Source of the DNA: Synechococcus elongatus PCC 11801
GTDB lineage: Bacteria; Cyanobacteriota; Cyanobacteriia; Synechococcales; Synechococcaceae
Length of the DNA: 64,000 bases
Assembly (NCBI RefSeq): GCF_003846445.2
Contig: NZ_CP030139.2
Coordinates: 1,901,223-1,965,222 of the forward strand
Reading direction: 5' to 3'
The notes under the pieces are model-generated. The model was given only the letters and a program-made list of their open reading frames with translations, made no database searches and was not told the DNA's origin. A program made the translations under genes and the position numbers. Below, in pieces: positions 19,790-28,363 of the stretch (the stretch's first letter is position 1; every line of letters starts with the position of its first letter).

Positions 19790-20350
19790 TTACTCCTGCT
19801 CGGATGGCAGCAACCCTCCGATGTCGGCTGGGAATTGCGCCGCACTGTAGAGCCGTGCTTTAGCAGCAAAGTATGAGTGCACCCAGGCGAAGCGATCGCC
19901 GGTGGGATCAAGACCGACTGTCTCAGCGATCGCGGCAATACTGATCGGATGGCCGCCTGCGCCCCAGTTGCCCTCCGGGATCTCGTTGATCATCACCAGA
20001 ATGCTGTTGCCAGCAGGAGCCGATTGTCCTGGTGCCAGCACCTCCATCAATGCGGCAGTAGCGCCAGCATGCACCTCGTTTTTGTGCGCTTGGTTCATGT
20101 AACCCTCAGGAATGGTCACGGTGACCAAGAATGCACCCGGTGAGTGAATGTAGCGATCGTCGTTGCACCCGCCAACCCACCAATCGGCATCATCCACCGC
20201 GCTGAATAACACGGTGGCGAAAGCCTTGCCGCCTTCGGTGTGGGCGCCACCCTCCATCTGGAGGAGTAGCTCTGTCAGGCGTGTAGCGATCGCGGCTTTC
20301 TGCTCAGGGTTCAGACTACTTCTGCGGTGCTGAACTTGAATGATCGGCAT
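19790..20350 (-). CDS. Tautomerase-superfamily protein
   Basis: 186 residues beginning MPIIQVQHRR, which would expose Pro-1 after Met removal, the general base of the 4-oxalocrotonate tautomerase superfamily. The helix LNPEQKAAIATRLTELL fits the first beta-alpha-beta unit. The length suggests two fused units, the second around FLVTVTIPEGYMN to NSILVMINEIPEGNWGAGG. The substrate is not known. It is the last gene of a three-gene set with the bicupin (13-base gap) and rubredoxin. Confidence 0.65.
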   Translation of the reverse strand: MPIIQVQHRRSSLNPEQKAAIATRLTELLLQMEGGAHTEGGKAFATVLFSAVDDADWWVGGCNDDRYIHSPGAFLVTVTIPEGYMNQAHKNEVHAGATAALMEVLAPGQSAPAGNSILVMINEIPEGNWGAGGHPISIAAIAETVGLDPTGDRFAWVHSYFAAKARLYSAAQFPADIGGLLPSEQE

Positions 20351-20363
20351 GGTTGCTCCTTCT

Positions 20364-21113
20364 TCACATCACGGTTTCGACAATCAGTAAGTCGTTGCGG
20401 CCACTGCTGGTTTTGAGTTGCACTGCATCGATGTCCCAAAGGCCGAGACTGTCCCGCCGGTCTAGCGCTACCCCATCAACTTGAGCACTGCCTTCAATCA
20501 CGAAGGCGTAAATCCCGTGCTGGCGTGAGGTAAGTCGATACGTTAGCTCTGTTGGTTCGTCACTGACTAAACGCGAGATGCGCACATCCTGCGGAATGGG
20601 CAGCGCGCCGTTGGCCTCACCCACCAGAGTGGCGAGTTGATTGCGGTTTGCTTGCGAATCGAAGTGCCCACGGTGGTAGGACGGTGGCAAGTAGAGCTGC
20701 TCTGGCAGAAACCAGATGTAGATCACCTGCATGTCTTCTGAATGTAGGTTCAGCTCACAATGCTTGCCGCCTGCGCCCGCAGAGAAAACGTAGTAGTCAC
20801 CGGCATGAAGCTGGTCGATGTTGCCAACAGTATTGATATGCGTCAGTTCGCCACTCAGGATGAAGGCACAAATCACGAAGTTGTGGTGCGGATGCATGTT
20901 GTAGCCACAGCCAGCGCCCGAGAAAACTTCGTCACCGAAGACGCGGATTTTGCCGAAGCCGGCACGACCTGACTGGTATTCGTGGAAGTTGAAGCTAGAT
21001 TGGCGCGTCAGTGTCGCGTTGGGGTGGCCGGCAATATATGAGGCGTTGGGTCCTGTAGAAATGTAGTGCCCCTGACCCCGTTCCGCAGCCCGCAACAGGA
21101 ATGAATTTTGCAT
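20364..21113 (-). CDS. Pirin-like bicupin protein
   Basis: 249 residues. The N-terminal cupin carries a metal site GYNMHPHHNFV followed by a Glu/His pair in LSGELTHINT. The C-terminal part has the second cupin fold (YRLTSRQHGIYAFVIEGSAQV). Pirins include quercetin 2,3-dioxygenases and redox-sensing regulators; the role here is open. It lies between the rubredoxin gene (24-base gap) and the tautomerase gene, all on the minus strand. Confidence 0.8.
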   Translation of the reverse strand: MQNSFLLRAAERGQGHYISTGPNASYIAGHPNATLTRQSSFNFHEYQSGRAGFGKIRVFGDEVFSGAGCGYNMHPHHNFVICAFILSGELTHINTVGNIDQLHAGDYYVFSAGAGGKHCELNLHSEDMQVIYIWFLPEQLYLPPSYHRGHFDSQANRNQLATLVGEANGALPIPQDVRISRLVSDEPTELTYRLTSRQHGIYAFVIEGSAQVDGVALDRRDSLGLWDIDAVQLKTSSGRNDLLIVETVM

Positions 21114-21137
21114 CGTTTTAGTTCTCGCAGGTGCGGC

Positions 21138-21356
21138 TTAGGTGGGCTGCGATCGCGCTGGCTCGTCGTCGGCGTAGGGAATCTCAACCAGCTCGAAATT
21201 ACTTTTTGGGGTGCCGCAGTCTGGACAGACCCAGTCATCGGGAATATCAGCCCAACGTGTGCCGGGCGGGATGCCGGACTCGGGCAGACCTAGCTGCTCG
21301 TCGTAGAGGAATCCGCAACCGAGGCATAGGTAGCGTTTGAAGGAATCGTCGTTCAT
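21138..21356 (-). CDS. Rubredoxin
   Basis: 72 residues from the ATG at 21356 ([15 protein letters not shown]). The two CxxCG knuckles are complete: CLGCGFLYD and CPDCGTPKS, with the typical [21 protein letters not shown] core. The short acidic tail is not a membrane anchor, so this is not RubA of photosystem assembly but a soluble rubredoxin. It is a one-electron carrier. It is first in a row with the bicupin and tautomerase genes, so it may serve a reaction tied to them. Confidence 0.93.
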   Translation of the reverse strand: MNDDSFKRYLCLGCGFLYDEQLGLPESGIPPGTRWADIPDDWVCPDCGTPKSNFELVEIPYADDEPARSQPT

Positions 21357-21585
21357 GGCGTGCCCTAAGCAACGCTTTATCCAGTTATAGGCGCGTCTTC
21401 CATACACCTGCAAATGCTTTAAAAAGTGCTCCATATTCAGGAGCAGCTCCTGCGAGTCCTCTGCATCGACTCTGAGGAATTGATCGATTAGCTCTTTCTA
21501 CAATGCCTACAAGCGAAAGATAAAAACAGTGATATAAATCTCCAGAGACTGATGAAGATACTAGATATTCTTAGACGAAATTAAA

Positions 21586-22305
21586 TTGCAGTTGTTAATT
21601 GGGAAGTTGGCCGTGAAAACCCCAGTCTTATTCATTCCAGGCTTTGCAGGCACCTCAGCAATGTGGGATTACACAATCACTCATCTCAATGACCTCATTG
21701 ATGCTCAGAGTCTAGTAATGAATGCAGATTCTTTGCATGAAATGGTTGAGTCAGTGGTTAAGTCTTGTCCAGAGCAATTTTCTATTGTTGGCCATTCTAT
21801 GGGGTCTTGGGTGGGAGCGGCTGTTGCTGCGATGTATCCTGAGCGAATTTCAAAGTTGGTTTTGATGGATGGATGGGCTCGGAGCAATCCAGACAAAGCT
21901 GCAGACATGGAGAAAACGCTCAAAGCCTATCAGTCTGGTCTATATCAAGAAACGCTAGCGCAACATCGACCTCAGGTGTTTTATACGAATAATCCTGATT
22001 TTGCTAAAAACGTCGAATTTCTGAAAAGCTTGCATGATCAAATGCCTGAGGATGTTCTCCTAAAACAATGGACAGCCATGGTAAACGATAATGATATTCG
22101 AGAGCTTTTGTCGAAGATTCAATGCCCTACATTAGTCGTTCATGGTCGTCATGATCCTTGGTTTGATTTAGAGGAAAGTTTATTCTTAGCTCAATCAATT
22201 CATCAGTCTCAGTACACGATTGTTGAAGATGCAGCACATGGAACTCCCATTGAGCAACCTCAAGCGACTACTGCACTCTTGAGACTCTTTTTTGGCAACA
22301 ATTAA
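21586..22305 (+). CDS. Alpha/beta hydrolase in an AT-rich patch
   Basis: Up to 239 residues from a TTG at 21586; a GTG at 21613 (VKTPVLFIPGFAG) is equally possible. The triad is visible: Ser in VGHSMGSWVG, Asp in VHGRHDPWFD and His in EDAAHGTPIEQP. The oxyanion loop is FIPGFAGTS. The substrate is unknown. The codons are AT-rich and HIP1 is missing, unlike the flanking rubredoxin operon, which suggests transfer into this site. Confidence 0.82.
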   Translation: MQLLIGKLAVKTPVLFIPGFAGTSAMWDYTITHLNDLIDAQSLVMNADSLHEMVESVVKSCPEQFSIVGHSMGSWVGAAVAAMYPERISKLVLMDGWARSNPDKAADMEKTLKAYQSGLYQETLAQHRPQVFYTNNPDFAKNVEFLKSLHDQMPEDVLLKQWTAMVNDNDIRELLSKIQCPTLVVHGRHDPWFDLEESLFLAQSIHQSQYTIVEDAAHGTPIEQPQATTALLRLFFGNN

Positions 22306-22414
22306 TTCTCTAATCTGTGGTGCTACTGCCAGCTGTTTCATAGGCATCACTTTGCTGAGCAATTCTTGCCTAAGATTAGGCTTGACTTGCACAAAATTGG
22401 GTAGTCAGCCTTAG

Positions 22415-23401
22415 TCAATCTACGAGCATTTTGCGCGGTAGTTCCCTAAAAGCTTGCTTGATAGCGCCTTTGAGCTTTGCAGCTTGCTCCCGAGGAGTTT
22501 CACCATATTCGGATTTGATATCTGGATTGGCTCCGGCCTCCAGCAAGGCTTTCACGATCGCTTCTAACTCTTGTCGGACAGCAATATGAAGCGGTGTTTC
22601 GCCCATATCTCCGATCGCATTCACATTGGCACCCGCTTCAATCAGCACTAGAACTCCAGCGAGATCAGCTCGTCGCACCATCACATGAAGTGGCGTATCT
22701 CAATCGCAGTCTGTGCTGTGAATCTCAACCTTCTTGCGCCCTATTTTGGCGGGGAATAAGGCATTGAAGCAAGATTTCAAAATCGCTTTAAGGGATCTCA
22801 TGGATTTACCAAATACTGCACTTATGGAACACTCAGTCAGTTTTTCAATCAACTGCATACCATTTGCTTTTGCGATACTTGCATTGGAATCAATTATTGC
22901 TTTGGAATCCAATCCAAAAAGTCTAAATATTTCGAAGTTAGCTCCTACTAAATCGTCGTTTATGTCAGGGTTTAAATTGCGATTTAATCGTATCTCTAGC
23001 AATTTCTTTAAATACCGATCGCAAGCTTCTGTATACCCAGCAATAGAGCGCAAGTTCTGTTTTAGATCACAGGCTAACTTAAATTCATCGCTAGTCAAGA
23101 CGGGCAATGAACTTTTAATGGCTGTCACTAGTCTTAAATATTCTTCCTGACATTGAATTGGAGCCATTAAAATTGCTAGTCCTGGTCCCAAGCTAGTACT
23201 GCTCTCTGGTAAATCATCTCTGGTTGAATTCACAAAAAGATCAATTATGCGCAAACTCTCTTCAACCTCAGCTTTTAAGTCTGCACGTAAAAATTTCCTT
23301 CTCTTTTCCTCCTCTAGATATCCTCGAATTATTATGAAAAACTGAGTAACAATTGCTACGGCTAAGCCTGGTAATAATTTGTCCAGAATGGAATCTGTCA
23401 T
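22415..23401 (-). pseudogene. Membrane-anchored ankyrin-repeat protein interrupted by an in-frame TGA
   Basis: Two open frames, 22700-23401 (233 residues) and 22415-22684, lie in the same reading frame and are separated only by TGA (22700-22702) plus five codons reading DTPLH. That stop sits where an ankyrin repeat has Gly: the residues before it (IHSTDCD) and after it (DTPLHVMV) together match the next repeat, IGDMGETPLHIAV. The upstream part has an N-terminal hydrophobic helix (LLPGLAVAIVTQFFIII) and a helical middle. The downstream part holds about two repeats (LIEAGANVN, LLEAGANPD). A GGA-to-TGA change would explain it. The region is AT-rich. The truncated 233-residue protein may still be made. 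Confidence 0.75.
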
Positions 23402-23450
23402 GAAACCTCGCTCAGTTTTAGGCTCAATTTAATTGAAATTGAAGATTGAT

Positions 23451-25175
23451 TTAGCCCCATCGGCAAGCGATCGGCATGCGCCAACCTGTTCCAAAAGCGC
23501 GATCGGTGACTTTTAGCCCGGGAGCGGCTTGCTTGCGTTTGAATTCTGCTCGCCGCAAGAGCGTTAGCACTTGGTTCAGAACTTCAGGCGAATGACCTGA
23601 CGCCAAAATTTCCTCACGGGACTGATGTTTTTCAATCAGTCGCACCAGAATGTCATCCAAGACCGCATAGTCCGGCAACGAATCTTGATCGACTTGGTCA
23701 GGCCGGAGTTCTGCACTCGGGGCTTTGGTCAGAATTGAGGTCGGGATCAGTGGCAGGCTTGCCTGTGGGAACTGCTGCGATCGCACCTTGGCTGCATCCT
23801 CAGAATTCAACCAGTGACACAACTGATAGACCCAGGTTTTGGGTAAATCTGCGATCGCCGCTAGCCCGCCATTCATATCGCCGTAGAGCGTGCAGTAGCC
23901 AACCGCTAGCTCTGACTTATTCCCTGTTGTAACCAAAAGTGATCCCAATTTATTGGCCGCAGCCATCAATAACGTGCCGCGAATCCGCGATTGGATATTC
24001 TCTTCTGTGACATCCGGCGATCGCCCTGCAAATAAGTCAGCCAGCGAACTCTCAAAAACTGTCATCAGCGGTGCGATCGCGATCGTTTCATGGCGAATTT
24101 GCAGATTCTCTGCAAGAGCGATCGCATCCGTAATCGAATGATCGGAGCTGTAGGGAGAAGGCATCAGAATCGTGAGCACGTTCTCCGCCCCGATCGCTGC
24201 CGCAGCTAATGCCGCAACTAACGCCGAATCAATACCGCCGCTCAGACCCAAGACAATACTTTTGAAGCCGCATTTACGCGTGTAATCCCGTAGCCCTAGA
24301 ACCAGCACATCCCAAAGTTCAGCCAAATCCTGTTGGGATTCAGTGAGTGATGGAGAGGCGATCGCTGCTGCAACTTCTTGAGCTTGGAGCTTTTGACTCT
24401 CAATCCACAGCAGCTCTGTTTGGCAGTGGGCTCCTTTCTGCAGCACCTTACCCGCCGCATCCAGGACAAAGCTGTTGCCATCAAAAATCAGGTCATCATT
24501 GCCACCGACTTGATTGGCGTAGAGCAACGGAATTTGATAGCGGCGACAGGTATGCCGGAGTAGCGCTTCGCGCAGCTTGGGTTTGCCAAAGCAGTAGGGC
24601 GAGGCCGAAAGATTGACCAGCAAATCAATTTGATCAGCCACTAAGGCCGCGATCGGATCGGCTCCGTAGCGGCGTTCTCCCCAGAACTCCGGCTCATTCC
24701 AAAGGTCTTCGCAAATGCTGACTCCCACTCTCAGGGTTTCTCCCTCCGCTTGGAGGTCAAACCAACCGCCTTGCCCCGACTGGAAATAGCGATCTTCATC
24801 GAAGACGTCATAGGTTGGCAGCAACTGTTTGTAGAAGCGATCGCGGATTGCACCGTTCTCAATCAGCACCGCGCCATTGAACAGCGGTTTGCCGCCATCA
24901 ATACCCGCTTGCGGATTCGGAAGCGGAGCACCCACCAGCAGCGCAATGTCTTTCGGGGCTTCGCGACAGAGTTGTTCCAAGTGCTCTGAGATCGCCGTCA
25001 AAAAGTCCGGCAGCAGCAACAAATCACGGGGTGGATAGCCACAGAGAGAGAGTTCCGGTGTCAGCAGCAATCGTGCTCCCGCCTGCTGAGCTTGCCGAGC
25101 CGCCGCCAAAATCGCTTGGGTATTGCCGGTCAGATCCCCAATCGTGGGGTTGAGTTGCGCGATCGCCAGTTTCAT
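23451..25175 (-). CDS. nadE: Glutamine-dependent NAD+ synthetase
   Basis: 574 residues from the ATG at 25175 (MKLAIAQLNPTIGD); a longer frame upstream merely overlaps nadD. The nitrilase-type glutaminase domain comes first with Glu in TPELSLCGYP, Lys in FYKQLLP and Cys in VSICEDLWNE. The synthetase domain follows with the P-loop LGLSGGIDSALVA. The enzyme amidates nicotinate adenine dinucleotide to NAD+ using glutamine. Its ATG overlaps the nadD stop (ATGA), so the last two steps of NAD synthesis are translationally coupled. Confidence 0.95.
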   Translation of the reverse strand: MKLAIAQLNPTIGDLTGNTQAILAAARQAQQAGARLLLTPELSLCGYPPRDLLLLPDFLTAISEHLEQLCREAPKDIALLVGAPLPNPQAGIDGGKPLFNGAVLIENGAIRDRFYKQLLPTYDVFDEDRYFQSGQGGWFDLQAEGETLRVGVSICEDLWNEPEFWGERRYGADPIAALVADQIDLLVNLSASPYCFGKPKLREALLRHTCRRYQIPLLYANQVGGNDDLIFDGNSFVLDAAGKVLQKGAHCQTELLWIESQKLQAQEVAAAIASPSLTESQQDLAELWDVLVLGLRDYTRKCGFKSIVLGLSGGIDSALVAALAAAAIGAENVLTILMPSPYSSDHSITDAIALAENLQIRHETIAIAPLMTVFESSLADLFAGRSPDVTEENIQSRIRGTLLMAAANKLGSLLVTTGNKSELAVGYCTLYGDMNGGLAAIADLPKTWVYQLCHWLNSEDAAKVRSQQFPQASLPLIPTSILTKAPSAELRPDQVDQDSLPDYAVLDDILVRLIEKHQSREEILASGHSPEVLNQVLTLLRRAEFKRKQAAPGLKVTDRAFGTGWRMPIACRWG

Positions 25176-25750
25176 AGGGCAGCGGAGGCCGAGGAATAGA
25201 GCTGATGTTGATGAATGTAGGCGGTAACGGCAGCCGGTAGCAGTCGCCAGTCGCCGCTTTCTCGAAAGGTCGAAGAGGCGATCGCCGGTCCTTGGAAGGA
25301 CGCGATCGCCACGGTTGTGCCTTGTTGCCTCAGGCGATCGGCGGCAGTCTGCCAATCATTCGAGTCAGGACGCGGCACCACAAACAGCGACACACTCGGC
25401 AACCACTGCGCCGCTTGATACCAGCGAGGAATCTGCGCCAGCAAATCACTACCAATCACCAGCGAGAGTTCTGCCTGCGGCCAGCGATCGCGGGCAACGG
25501 TCAGGGTTTGAATCGTGCGCGGAAAGCTGAGGTCAGCGTAAACCTGTGCATTTTGGAGCGGTGGCTGACAGTCGTTGACCAAGGCAGCCAGCATCTGACT
25601 GCGATCGCGCAGAGACGCAGCATGTTGCTTAAACGGGTTGTCCGATGCCCAAATCGCGACGTGATCGAAGCAGTCGGCACAGCCCTGAATAATTGCTTGA
25701 TGCGCCAAGGTGGGCGGGTCGGCGCTGGTTCCAAACAGGGCTAAACGCAT
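25172..25750 (-). CDS. nadD: Nicotinate-nucleotide adenylyltransferase
   Basis: 192 residues. The nucleotidyltransferase motif near the N-terminus reads LFGTSADPPTLAHQ (family GxxxDPxxxxH), and a late STFRESGDWR corresponds to the ISSTxIR motif. It makes deamido-NAD from nicotinate mononucleotide and ATP. It stands 12 bases after the GTPase gene and overlaps nadE by four bases. Confidence 0.9.
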   Translation of the reverse strand: MRLALFGTSADPPTLAHQAIIQGCADCFDHVAIWASDNPFKQHAASLRDRSQMLAALVNDCQPPLQNAQVYADLSFPRTIQTLTVARDRWPQAELSLVIGSDLLAQIPRWYQAAQWLPSVSLFVVPRPDSNDWQTAADRLRQQGTTVAIASFQGPAIASSTFRESGDWRLLPAAVTAYIHQHQLYSSASAAL

Positions 25751-25762
25751 CGCTTTCCGGCG

Positions 25763-27181
25763 CTAGAGTTGCTTGAACCGCAGACGGCGATCGATCTCAC
25801 CCCGCAGGCGCTGCAAAATCGCGGCTTCATCCAAATTGTCCAAGATTTGCTGGGTCAGCAAACCAGCTCCCTCGGGCCCCCAATCCGCGCCATTCGCCAG
25901 ATAGGCCTTGGTCACTTGCCCGATCGCATAGGTCGCAAAGCCACCAATCCCCGCTTGGGTCAGCGCCACAGGCACGTAAACGCCCAAACTCAAGCCACCA
26001 CTGACCGGCGCCGCTGCTCCTAACAGTCCCTTGAGGGCACTCAAACCGACCCGCACTAAGCCTTCGCCCAGCCCTAAACTGCCCATACCCACGGCGATCG
26101 TGCGGAGTAGGGCGATCGCTTTGCCTTCACTGATCGGCAGGTCATACAGCTGGGACAACTGCAAAATCAGGGCGATATCGATCGCAGCACCCCCCAGCAG
26201 ATCAACAAAACTGATTGGGTTGATGGCGACTGCCATCCCTTTAGCGATCGCAAACCGCCAGATCAATTCCTCTGCTTGGCGATCGCGGCTTTGCAACTTG
26301 CGGCGCACCACTTGGCGATCGACCATCGCCATTTGCAGCAAGGCATTCAGCGCCAGCAAGGACTGTCCTTCATGCAGCAACAGCGTGATGATTCGCTGAC
26401 GCAGCGGCTCAACTTGGGGTGGCAGATTGACTAACTTCGTCCCCACAATGCGATCGCCGTCATACTCCGGTTCAGCGCGGCGGGGTGCAGCGGCCACCGT
26501 CACAATTTCATCGAGCGAAATCAAATGCCGCAGCCGCTCATCGGCCAGCTTGTTGCGAATCGCCTCGCGATCGCGATCGCTGTATTGATCCGCCTTATTT
26601 AAGACCAGCAACAGCGGCTTATGGGCTTGGCGCAACACCGTCAGTGTGTCCTGTTCCAACTGACTGATATCGCCACTGACCACAAACAGAATCAGATCCG
26701 CCTGTTGCGCGACCCGTTTGGCGAGGGCTTCCCGTTGATCGCCATCAATTTCGTCAATGCCGGGCGTGTCGATCAGCTCGACTTGCACATCGCCCAAACC
26801 CGACCAGCGCAACCGTTGGACGCCATCTGGGTCGGTCGCTAGCGGCCAAGCAGCCGTGGCGATCGCGGTGGTCACACCATGGATTGCGCCGGTTTCAAAC
26901 ACTGACTCTCCGACCAGTGCATTGAGCAGCGACGACTTGCCGCGCCCCACGAGCCCAAACACGGCGATATGCAACACCTGCTGCTCCAGCTTGGCCTGCA
27001 TCCGCTCCAAACTCTTGAGCAGCGGTTCCAGCCCCTGTTGCTCACGCGGACTGAGGTGCAGGCGATCGAGATAGTCCTGAACCAGTCGATGGGTCTGGCG
27101 ATAGTGATGTTCTTGGCTAGCTTGGCTGAGGTCGGCCAACACTGCCTCCACCTCTTGCCACTGTTGAAGCGAATCCACCAC
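25763..27181 (-). CDS. Era-like GTPase with C-terminal DUF697 membrane region
   Basis: 472 residues from a GTG. The G domain (about 70-230) has GLVGRGKSSLLNALVG, the switch threonines, LIDTPGIDE and LNKADQYS. After a helical linker the C-terminal part carries several hydrophobic segments (IAVGMGSLGLGEGLVRVG, LSLGVYVPVALTQAGIGG) typical of DUF697. Such membrane-linked GTPases are common in cyanobacteria with unknown function. It is first in a probable operon with nadD and nadE. Confidence 0.85.
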   Translation of the reverse strand: MVDSLQQWQEVEAVLADLSQASQEHHYRQTHRLVQDYLDRLHLSPREQQGLEPLLKSLERMQAKLEQQVLHIAVFGLVGRGKSSLLNALVGESVFETGAIHGVTTAIATAAWPLATDPDGVQRLRWSGLGDVQVELIDTPGIDEIDGDQREALAKRVAQQADLILFVVSGDISQLEQDTLTVLRQAHKPLLLVLNKADQYSDRDREAIRNKLADERLRHLISLDEIVTVAAAPRRAEPEYDGDRIVGTKLVNLPPQVEPLRQRIITLLLHEGQSLLALNALLQMAMVDRQVVRRKLQSRDRQAEELIWRFAIAKGMAVAINPISFVDLLGGAAIDIALILQLSQLYDLPISEGKAIALLRTIAVGMGSLGLGEGLVRVGLSALKGLLGAAAPVSGGLSLGVYVPVALTQAGIGGFATYAIGQVTKAYLANGADWGPEGAGLLTQQILDNLDEAAILQRLRGEIDRRLRFKQL

Positions 27182-27362
27182 TGCGATCGCGAATTGCTGT
27201 TCCCTGAACTCTAGCTTGCTTCTTTTCGCAGCGGCTCAGCACAAGGCCGCTCCATCTTCTTCTCCCCACATCACAACCGGGACGATTGCTCCGACAAGTC
27301 GACTAATTGTGATGTGTGGCTCTTATCGGCGGAGTCCTACCAGCAATCCTGTTGCGGGGGGA

Positions 27363-27417
27363 CTGGGGGAGTTGAGGCCCCCAGTGCGTGGGCGTGGGGG
27401 TGCGCAATCACCCCCAC
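27363..27417. repeat. Two tandem GC-rich hairpins
   Basis: Hairpin one: CTGGGGG (27363-27369) pairs with CCCCCAG (27378-27384). Hairpin two: GTGGGGGTG (27394-27402) pairs perfectly with CACCCCCAC (27409-27417). Neither is followed by a T-run on either strand. G-runs at 27356-27361, 27365-27369, 27390-27392 and 27396-27400 could alternatively form a quadruplex. Confidence 0.75.
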
Positions 27418-27498
27418 AAAACCGGATGTTTGATGTCCAATTCAGCCCACCCAAGACCCAAGAACTGCAGCGATCGCAAGAACCTGAGCTAAATTAAA

Positions 27499-27515
27499 CT
27501 CGTAATGACTACGAG
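27499..27515. promoter_or_regulatory. Dyad just upstream of sulfiredoxin start, candidate operator or leader hairpin
   Basis: CTCGTA (27499-27504) is the inverted repeat of TACGAG (27510-27515) with five bases between. It ends 14 bases before the ATG at 27530 and abuts the ribosome-binding site TAGGAG (27517-27522). TAAACT just before it could be a -10 element. Protein binding or RNA folding here would affect expression; this is inferred from position. Confidence 0.4.
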
Positions 27516-27529
27516 ATAGGAGTCATCAA

Positions 27530-27790
27530 ATGCGAGTTGCTGAACTCCCCGTCAACCAGATTCGTCGCCCCCTACCGCGCAACACCAATCCACAGAAAGT
27601 GCAGGACTTGATGGCCTCGATCGCCGCCGAAGGCTTGCGCGAACCAATCGACGTGCTGGAAGTGGAGGGCGAATATTACGGCTTCTCGGGTTGTCACCGC
27701 TACGAAGCGCACCAGCGGCTAGGCTTGGAAACGATTCGCTGCCGGATTCGGCGCGCGCCGCGATCGGTGCTGGCGATGCATTTGGCTTAA
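27530..27790 (+). CDS. srx: Sulfiredoxin
   Basis: 86 residues with the ParB/Srx fold. The key motif GFSGCHRYEAHQRLG carries the catalytic C55 and the ATP-contacting His/Arg. RRPLPRNTNPQKVQDLMASI matches the N-terminal half. The enzyme uses ATP to reduce over-oxidised (sulfinic) 2-Cys peroxiredoxin. It could be taken for a ParB fragment, but length and the GCHR motif fit Srx. It is followed 60 bases later by dps, so two oxidative-stress genes are neighbours. Confidence 0.88.
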   Translation: MRVAELPVNQIRRPLPRNTNPQKVQDLMASIAAEGLREPIDVLEVEGEYYGFSGCHRYEAHQRLGLETIRCRIRRAPRSVLAMHLA

Positions 27791-27850
27791 CCAAGGCGAT
27801 CGGCCTCGATGGGGCAAACTGAACACTGAAATTCTGAGGTTGCAAGCAGT

Positions 27851-28357
27851 ATGGGTAAGAAATCGGAAGGGAAAAAAGCTGCTACGCTGCCCGTCGATAT
27901 TGGCATCAGCAACGATGACCGGCAGGCGATCGCGAATGGACTGTCGCGGCTGCTGGCAGACACCTACACGCTCTATCTCAAAACCCACAATTTCCACTGG
28001 AACGTCACTGGCCCGATGTTCCAGACCTTGCACCTGCTGTTTGAAACGCAATACAACGAGCTGGCCTTAGCTGTCGATTTGATTGCTGAGCGGATTCGCG
28101 CCCTTGGTTTTCCGGCACCCGGCAGCTACAGCGCCTACGCCAAGCTAACCAGCATTGAAGAAGCCGACGGCATTCCCAGCGCCACGGAGATGATTCAGCA
28201 GCTGGTGATTGGTCAGGAAACAGTCGTACGAACCGCACGGGCGCTCTTCCCAATCGTCGATGCCGCCAGCGATGAACCGACTGCGGATCTGCTGACCCAG
28301 CGGATGCAAATCCACGAGAAAAACGCTTGGATGCTGCGCAGTCTGCTGGAAAGCTAG
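27851..28357 (+). CDS. dps: Dps-family ferritin-like DNA-protection protein
   Basis: 168 residues. The intersubunit ferroxidase ligands are in [10 protein letters not shown] (H46) and [11 protein letters not shown] (D76, E80), with [15 protein letters not shown] between. The N-terminus has a Lys-rich tail ([10 protein letters not shown]) of the kind that can contact DNA. The family forms 12-mer cages that oxidise Fe(II) with peroxide. It lies between sulfiredoxin and the HTH/GrpE-like gene. Confidence 0.95.
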   Translation: MGKKSEGKKAATLPVDIGISNDDRQAIANGLSRLLADTYTLYLKTHNFHWNVTGPMFQTLHLLFETQYNELALAVDLIAERIRALGFPAPGSYSAYAKLTSIEEADGIPSATEMIQQLVIGQETVVRTARALFPIVDAASDEPTADLLTQRMQIHEKNAWMLRSLLES

Positions 28358-28363
28358 AACTCG

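Larger units (their letters stand above)
27182..27529. other. Intergenic region with tandem GC hairpins, upstream of the GTPase and sulfiredoxin genes
   Basis: 348 bases between two divergent genes. It contains two adjacent GC-rich hairpins (27363-27417), a G-run cluster, and a dyad before the sulfiredoxin start (27499-27515), each listed separately. A frame at 27216-27497 (+) is open but runs through the hairpins and has no recognisable protein. Confidence 0.6.

Noticed and set aside
23451-25355. NadE with 60 extra N-terminal residues
   Set aside because: They lie inside nadD in another frame; the ATG at 25175 starts the conserved glutaminase domain and overlaps the nadD stop.
27216-27497. 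Open frame of 93 codons upstream of sulfiredoxin
   Set aside because: It crosses the tandem hairpins, is low-complexity in places and resembles no protein.
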